DNA from: CAILHX01 sp964511385
Lineage (GTDB): Bacteria > Pseudomonadota > Gammaproteobacteria > Burkholderiales > Methylophilaceae
Assembly (NCBI GenBank): GCA_964511385.1
Contig: CAZEFE010000001.1
Coordinates: forward strand, 124,001-188,000
Length of the DNA: 64,000 bases
Direction of reading: 5' to 3'
Shown: positions 7,925 to 15,594 of the stretch, one piece after another
Numbering within the stretch: the first letter of the stretch is position 1
Layout: each line of letters begins with the position of its first letter
Notes under the pieces: model-generated
What the model saw: the letters and a program-made list of their open reading frames with translations, nothing else
Database searches by the model: none
What the model was told of the DNA's origin: nothing
Position numbers and translations under genes: made by a program

Positions 7925-9433
7925 GTGAGCGAACAGGAAAACCAGCAACCAACCCAGGACGAATCCCACGTCATCGCCGAGCGCCGTGCCAAGCTGAAAG
8001 CCTTGCGCGAGCAGGGCGTGGCTTTCCCCAACGATGCGCGGCGCACGCACCACGCGGCCGACCTGCACCAGGAGCATAGCGAAAAAACCGCCGAGGAACT
8101 GGAGCCGCACGCGATTCGCGTCGGCGTCGCCGGGCGCATGATGCTGAAGCGGGTGATGGGCAAGGCGAGTTTCGCCACCATTCAGGATGCGACTGCGCGC
8201 ATCCAGCTGTTCATCACCAGGGAAGGCATCGGCGAAGAACTTTACGACGCATTCAAAAAGTGGGATCTGGGCGACATCCTGGCAGCCGAGGGCGTGCTGT
8301 TCAAGACCAAGACCGGCGAACTGTCGGTGAAGGTGGATCAACTACGCCTGATCACCAAGTCCCTGCGCCCGCTGCCGGAAAAATTCCACGGCCTGAGCGA
8401 CCAGGAAACCAAGTATCGCCAGCGCTACGTGGATTTGATCGTGTCGGAAGAAACGCGCAAAACGTTTGTTGCCCGTAGCAAGATTGTCGCGGCGATCCGC
8501 CATTTCATGCTGGACCACCAGTTCCTGGAAGTGGAAACGCCAATGCTGCACCCGATCCCGGGCGGCGCTTCAGCCAAGCCGTTCACCACGCACCACAACG
8601 CGCTGGACATGCAGATGTTCCTGCGTATCGCGCCGGAACTGTTCTTGAAGCGGCTGATCGTGGGCGGTTTCGAGCGCGTGTTCGAGATCAACCGCAATTT
8701 CCGCAACGAAGGCTTGAGCGTACGCCACAACCCCGAATTTACCATGATGGAGTTTTACGCCGCGTATACCGATTACAAGTGGCTGATGGACTTCACCGAG
8801 CAGTGTATCCGCGCTGCGGCGATTGCGGCACAAGGTACTGCGACTGTGACCTATCAGGGCCGCGAAGTCGACCTGGCCAAGCCATTCGAGCGCCTGACCA
8901 TCGTCGGCGCGATCCAGAAATACGCGCCGCAATACACCGCGGCGCAACTGGAAGACGTGGCTTTCCTGCGCACCGAGCTGAAGAAGTTCGGCGTGGATGC
9001 GCTGCCGCACCTCGGCCTGGGCGCGCTGCAACTGGCGCTGTTCGAGGAAACCGCCGAGTCGCAACTGTGGAACCCGACTTACATCATCGACTACCCGGTC
9101 GAAGTCTCTCCGCTGGCACGCGCTTCCGACACCCATCCCGGGATTACCGAGCGCTTCGAGCTGTTCATGACCGGCCGCGAAATCGCCAACGGTTTCTCCG
9201 AGCTGAACGACCCGGAAGACCAGGCCGAGCGCTTCCGCAAGCAGGTGGAAGCCAAGGAGGCGGGCGACGACGAAGCCATGTATTACGACGCCGACTACAT
9301 CCGTGCGCTGGAATACGGCATGCCCCCGACTGGCGGCTGCGGTATCGGGATCGACCGATTAGTCATGCTGCTGACCGATAGCCCGAGTATCCGTGACGTG
9401 ATCCTGTTCCCGCACATGCGGGCGGAGGCTTGA
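7925..9433 (+). CDS. lysS: Lysyl-tRNA synthetase, class II
   Basis: Charges tRNA-Lys with lysine. The 502 residues have an OB-fold anticodon-binding domain (about 60-170; GRMMLKRVMGKASFA), then the class II catalytic core: motif 2 with FRNEGLSVRHNPEFT and motif 3 with GIGIDRLVMLLTD. Length and order match bacterial LysS. The start is the GTG at 7925, one nt after the prfB stop, so the two are co-transcribed and probably translationally coupled. A strong separate promoter begins 30 nt after the stop, so lysS is probably the last gene of this unit. Confidence 0.97.
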   Translation: MSEQENQQPTQDESHVIAERRAKLKALREQGVAFPNDARRTHHAADLHQEHSEKTAEELEPHAIRVGVAGRMMLKRVMGKASFATIQDATARIQLFITREGIGEELYDAFKKWDLGDILAAEGVLFKTKTGELSVKVDQLRLITKSLRPLPEKFHGLSDQETKYRQRYVDLIVSEETRKTFVARSKIVAAIRHFMLDHQFLEVETPMLHPIPGGASAKPFTTHHNALDMQMFLRIAPELFLKRLIVGGFERVFEINRNFRNEGLSVRHNPEFTMMEFYAAYTDYKWLMDFTEQCIRAAAIAAQGTATVTYQGREVDLAKPFERLTIVGAIQKYAPQYTAAQLEDVAFLRTELKKFGVDALPHLGLGALQLALFEETAESQLWNPTYIIDYPVEVSPLARASDTHPGITERFELFMTGREIANGFSELNDPEDQAERFRKQVEAKEAGDDEAMYYDADYIRALEYGMPPTGGCGIGIDRLVMLLTDSPSIRDVILFPHMRAEA

Positions 9434-9462
9434 ACAAATTTCCGGGAAGGGGTGCGTAATGC

Positions 9463-9491
9463 TTGACAGGGTTGCGTAAACCCCTTTTAAT
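9463..9491 (+). promoter_or_regulatory. Sigma-70-type promoter of the riboswitch/globin kinase operon
   Basis: A consensus -35 TTGACA (9463-9468) is followed 17 nt later by TTTAAT (9486-9491). The predicted transcription start, near 9498, falls just before the first base of the GEMM-I aptamer stem (9505). Confidence 0.8.
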
Positions 9492-9504
9492 ACAAAGGTT
9501 TTTT

Positions 9505-9607
9505 GCATCTGAAAAGGGCAAACCCGACCGAAAGGCGGGGGCGCAAAATTTCCGGTCTACGGGGTCAGCGATACATGGGGCTCTAGGGCGGCGGAAGTGC
9601 CAGATGT
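9505..9607 (+). ncRNA. Cyclic-di-GMP-I (GEMM-I) riboswitch aptamer
   Basis: The aptamer is closed by stem P1, GCATCTG (9505-9511) with CAGATGT (9601-9607). Inside are the conserved AGGGCAAACC, a hairpin capped by a GAAA tetraloop (9530-9533), the conserved GCGCAAA and TTTCCGG, and a 3' helix of the form GGC-GGCGGAAGT-GCC. These correspond block by block to the V. cholerae Vc2 pattern, including the tetraloop and its receptor-type helix. The RNA lies between a strong promoter and a globin-coupled kinase operon that encodes a GGDEF-EAL protein, so c-di-GMP probably feeds back on its own signalling genes. Whether the ligand is c-di-GMP or cGAMP (GEMM-Ib) is not decided here. Confidence 0.87.
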
Positions 9608-9628
9608 GTGGGCTGTCCCACATCTTCC
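9593..9628 (+). promoter_or_regulatory. Candidate riboswitch expression-platform hairpin
   Basis: AGATG (9602-9606) can pair with CATCT (9621-9625) around an inner TGGG/CCCA stem with a CTGT loop, and GGAAG (9593-9597) with CTTCC (9624-9628) offers an alternative extension. This uses the same bases as the 3' strand of aptamer stem P1, so ligand-bound P1 and this hairpin exclude each other. No poly-T follows directly and the ribosome binding site is about 60 nt away, so the mechanism (termination, Rho or mRNA stability) is open. Confidence 0.55.
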
Positions 9629-9694
9629 ACCAGCCACCATTCCCCTTGCCAGCTTTTTCCCGTCATAACGGAACCGAGTTTCCTGGGAGAAGCT

Positions 9695-11314
9695 ATGCTA
9701 GTGCACCCGTCGGCCGCCGAGGCCATGATCGACAGTATGACGCCAAGCGTCGAGGCGATCCAGTCGCGCAAGGATTTCCTCGAATTTGGCGCGCGCGAAG
9801 CGGCCCTGCTCAAGGAACTGGGGCCGATGCTGGCACCACTGGAAGACGCGTTTGTTGAATCCTTCTACGGCCACCTGGCAGCCCACCCGGAAACGCAGGC
9901 GCTGATGGGCGGGCCGGAGCGGATGGCTTACCTCAAGCAGAAGCAGCGCGAATATTTCGAGCAGCTGTTGTCCGGAGAATACGGGCCGGATTACGTCAGG
10001 AGCCGCCTCAAGGTTGGCGTCATCCACCAGCAGATCGGCCTGGAGCCGCGCTGGTACCTGGGGGCCTACGGCAAGTACCTGTCGTGGCTGCTGCCGGAAG
10101 TACTGAGCCATGCCGATCATGACCCCGAACGTTTCCTCGGCTACGCCCAGGCCTTGATCAAGGCGGCGCTGTTCGATTTCGAGCTTTCCCTCACTGCCTA
10201 TTTCCATGCCGACCACGAAATGCTGCGCCTGTTGGCGCAGGTGTTCGAGAGCAACCTGGAGGTGGTGGTCATTGTCGACCTGGAAGGCCATATTCTCCAC
10301 ATCAACAAGTCGGTGGCCTCGGTTGCCGGTTATGAGCCGAGCGAACTGGTGGGCACGCCTTTGCGCAACCTCCATGCCGGCGGGCAGGATGCGTTGTGCG
10401 AGACGGTCTGGGCAGCAGCCACCGGCGGCGGGCAATGGCAGGGCGAAATCCGCGAGCGGCGCAAAAACGGCGAGGAGTACCCGGCCTGGATGAACGTCAG
10501 CCCGGTCAAGGATACGGCCGGTAAGGTGACACATGTCATTGTCGAATTTTCCGACATCACCGCGTTCAAGCGCACGCAGGAGGCGCTGGCGCAGCGCACC
10601 GAAGAACTGGCGCATTCCAACCAGGAACTGGAGCAGTTTGCCTACGTGGCTTCGCATGACCTGCAGGAACCGTTGCGCATGGTGGGGAGCTACACGCAGT
10701 TGCTGGCGCGCCGCTACAAGGACAAGCTGGACGATGACGCCAACGAGTTCATCGGTTATGCGGTGGACGGCGCCACCCGGATGCAGGCGCTGATCAACGA
10801 CCTGCTGGCACTGTCGCGCATCGGTACCCACGGCAAGGCGATGGAGTTGTGCGAATCCGGCCTGGCGCTGGAGCGTGCGCTGGCCAACCTGCGCCTCGCC
10901 ATCCAGGAATCCGGCGCGGTGGTGACGCACGACGCCATGCCCAAACTGGTGGCGGACATATCCCAGCTCACGCAGTTGTTCCAGAACCTGATCGGCAACG
11001 CCCTCAAGTTCCGCGGCGAACATCCGCCGGCGGTGCATATCGGGTTACAGCGCCAGAGCGGCGACTGGGTGTTTTCGATCCGCGATAACGGCATCGGCAT
11101 TGCACCGGAATATTTCGAGCGCATTTTCGTTATTTTCCAGCGCCTGCACGGCAAGCAGGAATATCCCGGTACCGGCATCGGGCTTGCCGTGTGCAGGAAA
11201 ATCGTCGAGCGGCATGGCGGCCAGATCTGGCTGGAATCCAAGCCGGGTGAGGGCACCACGTTTTATTTCAAGCTGTCCGCCATAACCAAGGGGGAAGATC
11301 ATCATGGAGATTGA
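9695..11314 (+). CDS. Globin-coupled PAS sensor histidine kinase
   Basis: The 539 residues comprise an N-terminal globin-coupled-sensor domain (about 20-175), a PAS domain (about 185-295), a coiled linker, HisKA and HATPase. The globin has the hallmark VGVIHQQIGLEPRWYLGAY, with His111 as proximal heme ligand, so it probably binds heme and senses O2, NO or redox state. The H-box ASHDLQEPLRMV gives phospho-acceptor His321. The N-box NLIGNALKFRGE, G1 DNGIGI and G2 GTGIGLAVC are intact. No membrane segment is seen, so it is soluble. The start at 9695 has GGGAGA 5-6 nt upstream. It heads a three-gene operon with an Rcp1-like receiver and a GGDEF-EAL protein, its probable phosphorelay outputs. Confidence 0.9.
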   Translation: MLVHPSAAEAMIDSMTPSVEAIQSRKDFLEFGAREAALLKELGPMLAPLEDAFVESFYGHLAAHPETQALMGGPERMAYLKQKQREYFEQLLSGEYGPDYVRSRLKVGVIHQQIGLEPRWYLGAYGKYLSWLLPEVLSHADHDPERFLGYAQALIKAALFDFELSLTAYFHADHEMLRLLAQVFESNLEVVVIVDLEGHILHINKSVASVAGYEPSELVGTPLRNLHAGGQDALCETVWAAATGGGQWQGEIRERRKNGEEYPAWMNVSPVKDTAGKVTHVIVEFSDITAFKRTQEALAQRTEELAHSNQELEQFAYVASHDLQEPLRMVGSYTQLLARRYKDKLDDDANEFIGYAVDGATRMQALINDLLALSRIGTHGKAMELCESGLALERALANLRLAIQESGAVVTHDAMPKLVADISQLTQLFQNLIGNALKFRGEHPPAVHIGLQRQSGDWVFSIRDNGIGIAPEYFERIFVIFQRLHGKQEYPGTGIGLAVCRKIVERHGGQIWLESKPGEGTTFYFKLSAITKGEDHHGD

Positions 11315-11756
11315 ATTGGGAAAACCCGTAGAATTTTTGCTGGCCGAGGACAACCCCGGCGATGTGCGCCTGACCAAGGAAGCCTTGCGCGACAGCAAGG
11401 TGCACAACAACCTCAACGTGGTACCGGACGGCGTGGAGGCGTTGGCCTTCCTGCGCCGCGAGGGAAAATATGCCAATGCGCCGCGCCCGGACGTGGTGCT
11501 GCTCGACCTCAACCTGCCGAAGAAGGACGGGCGCGAAGTGCTGGAGGCGATCAAGACCGACCCGGCGCTGAAGCGCATCCCGGTGGTGATTGTCACCTCG
11601 TCCGAGGCCGAGCAGGACATCCTGCGCACCTACGACCTGCACGCCAACTGTTACGTGAGCAAGCCGGTGGACCTGGATCAGTTCATCAAGGTGATCCAGT
11701 CCATCGAAAGCTTTTGGCTGACCATCGTCAAACTGCCTTCCGATGTTGAAGGCTGA
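11304..11756 (+). CDS. Single-domain response regulator, Rcp1-like
   Basis: A 150-residue stand-alone receiver domain. The acidic pocket is AEDNPGD, the phospho-acceptor Asp68 is in VVLLDLNLPKKDG, and VTSSEAEQD and KPVD supply the conserved Thr/Ser and Lys. The insert before the phospho-site (RREGKYANAPRPD) and the C-terminal FWLTIVKLP are typical of Rcp1-type partners of phytochrome-like kinases. It overlaps the kinase gene by 11 nt and precedes the GGDEF-EAL gene by 9 nt, so it is the most direct phosphorylation target. With no output domain it may pass phosphate on or act through protein contacts. Confidence 0.92.
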   Translation: MEIELGKPVEFLLAEDNPGDVRLTKEALRDSKVHNNLNVVPDGVEALAFLRREGKYANAPRPDVVLLDLNLPKKDGREVLEAIKTDPALKRIPVVIVTSSEAEQDILRTYDLHANCYVSKPVDLDQFIKVIQSIESFWLTIVKLPSDVEG

Positions 11757-11765
11757 GGCGGCAAG

Positions 11766-13841
11766 ATGACTGCCATGGCGGGCGAGCCGCTCAACATCCT
11801 GCTGGTGGAAGATAATCCGGGCGACGCGCGCTTGCTGGATTTCATGCTGCAAGAAGCGCTGCCGGCCTACAACCTGACTTCTGCCTCCACCCTGGCCGGC
11901 GCCATGGCCTCCGCGCAAGAAACGCGCTTCGACATTATCCTGCTGGATTTGTCGCTGCCGGACGCGCACGGCAACAGCACGTTCTGGAAGATGCACGAAG
12001 TGGTGCCGGACATCCCCATCGTGGTCATGACCGGGCTGGACGACGAAGCGCTGGCGGCGCAACTGGCGCAGGCCGGCGCCCAGGACTACCTGGTCAAGGG
12101 CAGCATGGACGGGCGCGGCCTGTTGCGCGTCATGCGCTACGCCATCGAGCGCAAGCGCACGGAAATCGACCTGCGCCGCAGCGAGGCGAAAATCCGCGCA
12201 TTGTATGAAGCCGTGCCCGACCTGCTGCTGTTCCTGGATCGCGACGGACGCTTTGTGGATTGCAAGCTGGCCAAGGACTTTTCATCCTTCATGGAGCCGG
12301 AACAGTTTCTCGGCCGCACCATCACCGAAGTGATGCCGCCGGAAATCGCCCCGCAAGCCATGATGTGCCTGGAAAAAGCGCTGTCCGGCGGCGAGATCGT
12401 TTCGTTTGAATATCAACTGGCGTCGCCGGAAAGCCGTAGCGACTTCGAGGCGCGCTTTATCCGTGCCACGACCGACGAGGTACTGTGCATCGTGCGCGAC
12501 ATCAGCGAGCGCAAGCGTACCGAGCAGCAACTGCATTACCTTGCCCATTACGATGCGCTGACCGGACTGCCCAACCGCCTGATGTTCAACGACGGCCTGC
12601 GGCGGGCGCAGGCGCAGGCCAACCGCACCAGCGATACGATGGCGCTGATGTTCATCGATCTCGACCGTTTCAAGCACATCAACGATACGCTGGGGCACGG
12701 CGTCGGTGACAAGCTGCTGCAGCAGGTGGCCGGGCGCATCGCGCTCTGCGTGCGGGAAACGGACACGGTAGCCCGCCTGGGCGGCGACGAGTTCGCCGTT
12801 ATCCTCACCAACGTCCACGAGGAGCGCGATGCTGCCGTGGTCGCGCAGAAAATCATCCATGCGCTGAAATTGCCGTTCAAGGTGGACGAGCACGAGGTGT
12901 TTGTCGGCGCCAGTATCGGCATTACCTTCTACCGCCCCGGCCAGGACGACAAGGACACCTGTCTGGAAAAGGCCGATGTGGCGATGTACTACGCTAAGGA
13001 ATGCGGCCGCAACAATTTCCAGATTTATTCGCCGGACATGGATGCCGTCGCCTATGAGCGGCTGGACCTGGAAAACCGCCTGCGCTACGCGTTGGACCGC
13101 GAAGAGTTCGTCCTGCATTACCAGCCGCAGGTCGGCGCGGAAAGCGCTCGCATCACCGCGGTGGAAGCGCTGATCCGCTGGTGCCACCCGGAGCGCGGCC
13201 TGGTTGCCGCCGGCGAATTCATCCCCCTGCTGGAAGAAAGCGGCCTGATCGTCCCGGTGGGCAGTTGGGTGCTGCGCACCGCCTGCCGGCAGGCGCGGCA
13301 GTGGAGCGACGAAGGCACGCCGGTGCGCGTGGCGGTCAATCTTTCCGCGCACCAGTTCAGGCTGCCGGGCATCGCCGAGGAAGTGGCGGCGGCCCTGGCG
13401 GAAACCGGCCTGTCGCCGGAACTGCTGGAGCTGGAGTTGACCGAAAGCATGTTCATGGACAGCGCCGCCGGCAACATCAACACCTTGAAGAAACTCAAGG
13501 CGCTGGGTGTGCTCATCGCCATAGACGATTTCGGCAGCGGGGCTTCCTCGCTGGCCTACCTCAAGGACTTCCCGGTGGATACCATCAAAATCTGCCAATC
13601 CTTCGTGCTCAATTTGCCGCATAACCACGACGACAGCGCGATTGCCAGGGCCGTGCTCGGACTGGCGCAGGACATGAGCCTCAGCAGCGTGGCGGAGGGC
13701 GTGGAGAACCACCAGCAAGCCGATTTTCTGCGCGCGCGGCGCTGCGACTACATCCAGGGCTACCTGTACAGCAAACCGCTGCCGGTGGAAGAACTGGGGC
13801 ACCTGCTCCGCGGCGGTAGCCTGCCTCCCATCCTTGAATAA
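11766..13841 (+). CDS. Receiver-PAS-GGDEF-EAL response regulator (c-di-GMP metabolism)
   Basis: The 691 residues carry a receiver domain (about 8-130, phospho-acceptor Asp61 in ILLDLSLPD), a PAS domain (about 145-255), GGDEF (about 265-425; ARLGGDEFAVIL) and EAL (about 440-685; VEALIRWCHPERG, LELTESMF, IDDFGSGASSL). Both catalytic signatures are intact, so the protein could make and degrade c-di-GMP; which wins is unknown. It is the terminal gene of the globin-kinase operon and the probable output. The operon's leader carries a c-di-GMP riboswitch, so the product of this enzyme probably regulates its own synthesis. Confidence 0.93.
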   Translation: MTAMAGEPLNILLVEDNPGDARLLDFMLQEALPAYNLTSASTLAGAMASAQETRFDIILLDLSLPDAHGNSTFWKMHEVVPDIPIVVMTGLDDEALAAQLAQAGAQDYLVKGSMDGRGLLRVMRYAIERKRTEIDLRRSEAKIRALYEAVPDLLLFLDRDGRFVDCKLAKDFSSFMEPEQFLGRTITEVMPPEIAPQAMMCLEKALSGGEIVSFEYQLASPESRSDFEARFIRATTDEVLCIVRDISERKRTEQQLHYLAHYDALTGLPNRLMFNDGLRRAQAQANRTSDTMALMFIDLDRFKHINDTLGHGVGDKLLQQVAGRIALCVRETDTVARLGGDEFAVILTNVHEERDAAVVAQKIIHALKLPFKVDEHEVFVGASIGITFYRPGQDDKDTCLEKADVAMYYAKECGRNNFQIYSPDMDAVAYERLDLENRLRYALDREEFVLHYQPQVGAESARITAVEALIRWCHPERGLVAAGEFIPLLEESGLIVPVGSWVLRTACRQARQWSDEGTPVRVAVNLSAHQFRLPGIAEEVAAALAETGLSPELLELELTESMFMDSAAGNINTLKKLKALGVLIAIDDFGSGASSLAYLKDFPVDTIKICQSFVLNLPHNHDDSAIARAVLGLAQDMSLSSVAEGVENHQQADFLRARRCDYIQGYLYSKPLPVEELGHLLRGGSLPPILE

Positions 13842-13992
13842 TCAGGGCGGGTAAGCCCCTCGATTGATCGGGGCGCTTGCGCTTCGCTTCCACGTCATCC
13901 GCGCTGTGTTGCCGGGCTCCCCATCCGGCAGGCAGCGGAGGGCCGATCTTGTTTGTTGTTTTTTTGCAACAGGTTGGCCGTTAATAGGCTCC

Positions 13993-14026
13993 GTGTCATC
14001 AACCTGTCATATTCCCCCACCAAAAT
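13993..14026 (+). promoter_or_regulatory. Pho box and -10 element upstream of the porin gene
   Basis: The half-sites GTGTCAT (13993-13999) and CTGTCAT (14004-14010) are separated by CAAC, matching the PhoB direct-repeat consensus at 11-bp period. A possible -10, CAAAAT (14021-14026), follows after 10 nt, the same geometry as at pstS. The porin start codon lies 50 nt further on. The rest of the 235-bp gap from 13842 holds only weak hairpins, such as one near 13855-13876. Confidence 0.75.
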
Positions 14027-14076
14027 GCCGGGCAAGCGAATAAGCGCTTTCCGATTTTTTGACTAAGGGGATAAAC

Positions 14077-15477
14077 ATGCAACATATCAACAAGCGATGT
14101 AAGCTCGCGTTGGCGGTTTCCAGCCTGTTCGTGCTGGGCGCCATGCAGCCTGCCATGGCTGACTCCACCGATGATCTGCTGAAGAAGCTGCGCGACAAGG
14201 GCATTCTGAACGAGCAGGAATACAATGAATTCAATAGCACTCGGGATAGTGAACACGAACAAAGCGCCAAAGAAAAAAGTGCTTTGAACAAGGGCAAGAT
14301 CAAGATTGGCAAGTTTATTGATAACGCAACCATTTACGGTGATATTCGCGTTCGCTATGAGCATCGCGATGGGGAAGATGCGCCTGCCGCTCCTGCGACC
14401 GCTCTTTCAGAAGACCGTGACCGTGGTCGTTATAAAATAACGCTTGGCGTGAAGACGGAGGCCAGCAATTTCTTCTATACAGACCTTGCTCTTGCTATGG
14501 GGGATAATGGCCGCTCTGACAACGCCACATTCGGCTCTGGAGCTTCTGGTAACAATACAAAAGAAAAAGTTAATATTAAGCGTGCTGTGATTGGTTGGCA
14601 CGGGGTTGATTGGTTGACCATTGAAGCCGGTCGTATTGCAAATCCTCTGTATACCACTCCAATGGTATGGGATGCCGACCTGACGTTTGAAGGCTTGTCA
14701 GAACAGCTCAATTACACGGTGGGTAGCACTGAGTTATTTGGTAACCTGGTTCAATCCCATTACGCTGGTGATTCGAAGCAAAGAATTGGTGCTGGTGCTG
14801 TGGATACCCCTAGCACTTACCTGTTCGCCTTCCAGGGCGGTGCCAAATTCAAGCTCACCGATGAGCTGTCCGCGAAAGCTGCGCTGACCTATACCACGTA
14901 TACGCACGATAAAAAGAATGGGGTTTTTACACCTACCTTGGGCACAGTTACGGGGTTTACGGGTGCTGCGGGTGTGGGAACAAACCCGCTGGCGTTTAAT
15001 GACCTGCGCACTATAGAAATTCCATTTGAACTCAATTACCAAGCTTCTAGCAATTACAAGATCACGGGCTTCGGCGATTTTGTGCACAATCTTGATGGCG
15101 GTGATCGCTGTGCCGCCGCCGGTGCCGCGATATGTGCACTGGGTGATGATGATAACGCTTGGATGCTGGGTGCTGGCATCAAGTCTGGCAAGGGCGTTGC
15201 CGGAGATTGGGACGCCAAGATTTGGTATCAGAGCGTTGGTATATATTCGGTTGATCCGAATGCTGTTGATTCCGACTTCATGGATTCACGCGTGAACATG
15301 AAGGGTGTCGTTTTCAAGGCTGGCTATAACGTCGAAGATAACGTTGTCCTTAATGTTGCCGCAGGCCATGCCAGCCGCAAAAACAAAAGTCTGGCAGCCG
15401 TCGGTAGTGGTAACGATATCGCGCTTAATATCGACGACTTCAACCTGTATCAAGTCGACCTGACCTATAAGTTCTAA
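14077..15477 (+). CDS. Outer-membrane porin, probably phosphate-regulated
   Basis: A 466-residue beta-barrel-type protein. A signal peptide (about 1-28, ending MQPAMA) is followed by a short alpha-helical, probably coiled N-terminal segment (TDDLLKKLRDKGIL), then alternating amphipathic strands, finishing LTYKF with the terminal aromatic residue recognised by the BAM machinery. This layout fits the Gallionella-type 'putative porin' group. The ATG at 14077 has AAGGGG six nt upstream. A Pho box upstream suggests a PhoE/OprP-like role in phosphate uptake, but substrate selectivity cannot be read from sequence. The gene is clearly AT-richer than its neighbours, and a strong terminator follows. 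Confidence 0.82.
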   Translation: MQHINKRCKLALAVSSLFVLGAMQPAMADSTDDLLKKLRDKGILNEQEYNEFNSTRDSEHEQSAKEKSALNKGKIKIGKFIDNATIYGDIRVRYEHRDGEDAPAAPATALSEDRDRGRYKITLGVKTEASNFFYTDLALAMGDNGRSDNATFGSGASGNNTKEKVNIKRAVIGWHGVDWLTIEAGRIANPLYTTPMVWDADLTFEGLSEQLNYTVGSTELFGNLVQSHYAGDSKQRIGAGAVDTPSTYLFAFQGGAKFKLTDELSAKAALTYTTYTHDKKNGVFTPTLGTVTGFTGAAGVGTNPLAFNDLRTIEIPFELNYQASSNYKITGFGDFVHNLDGGDRCAAAGAAICALGDDDNAWMLGAGIKSGKGVAGDWDAKIWYQSVGIYSVDPNAVDSDFMDSRVNMKGVVFKAGYNVEDNVVLNVAAGHASRKNKSLAAVGSGNDIALNIDDFNLYQVDLTYKF

Positions 15478-15554
15478 TAAGTCTCGCCCGGTTTGTTGTC
15501 TACGCTGGGCGTTTAATACCTCCTCCATTGCACGGTCTCCGTGCTCTGCCTCAC

Positions 15555-15584
15555 AGCCCGCTCTTGATGAGCGGGCTTTTTTTT
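15555..15584 (+). terminator. Intrinsic terminator after the porin, abutting the next gene's RBS
   Basis: The stem AGCCCGCTC / GAGCGGGCT with loop TTGAT is followed by an unbroken T run (15578-15584). GGAG for the next gene begins at 15585, so stem, T-tract and ribosome binding site are contiguous. The 77 nt between the porin stop and this stem show no clear promoter. Confidence 0.93.
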
Positions 15585-15594
15585 GGAGATCACC

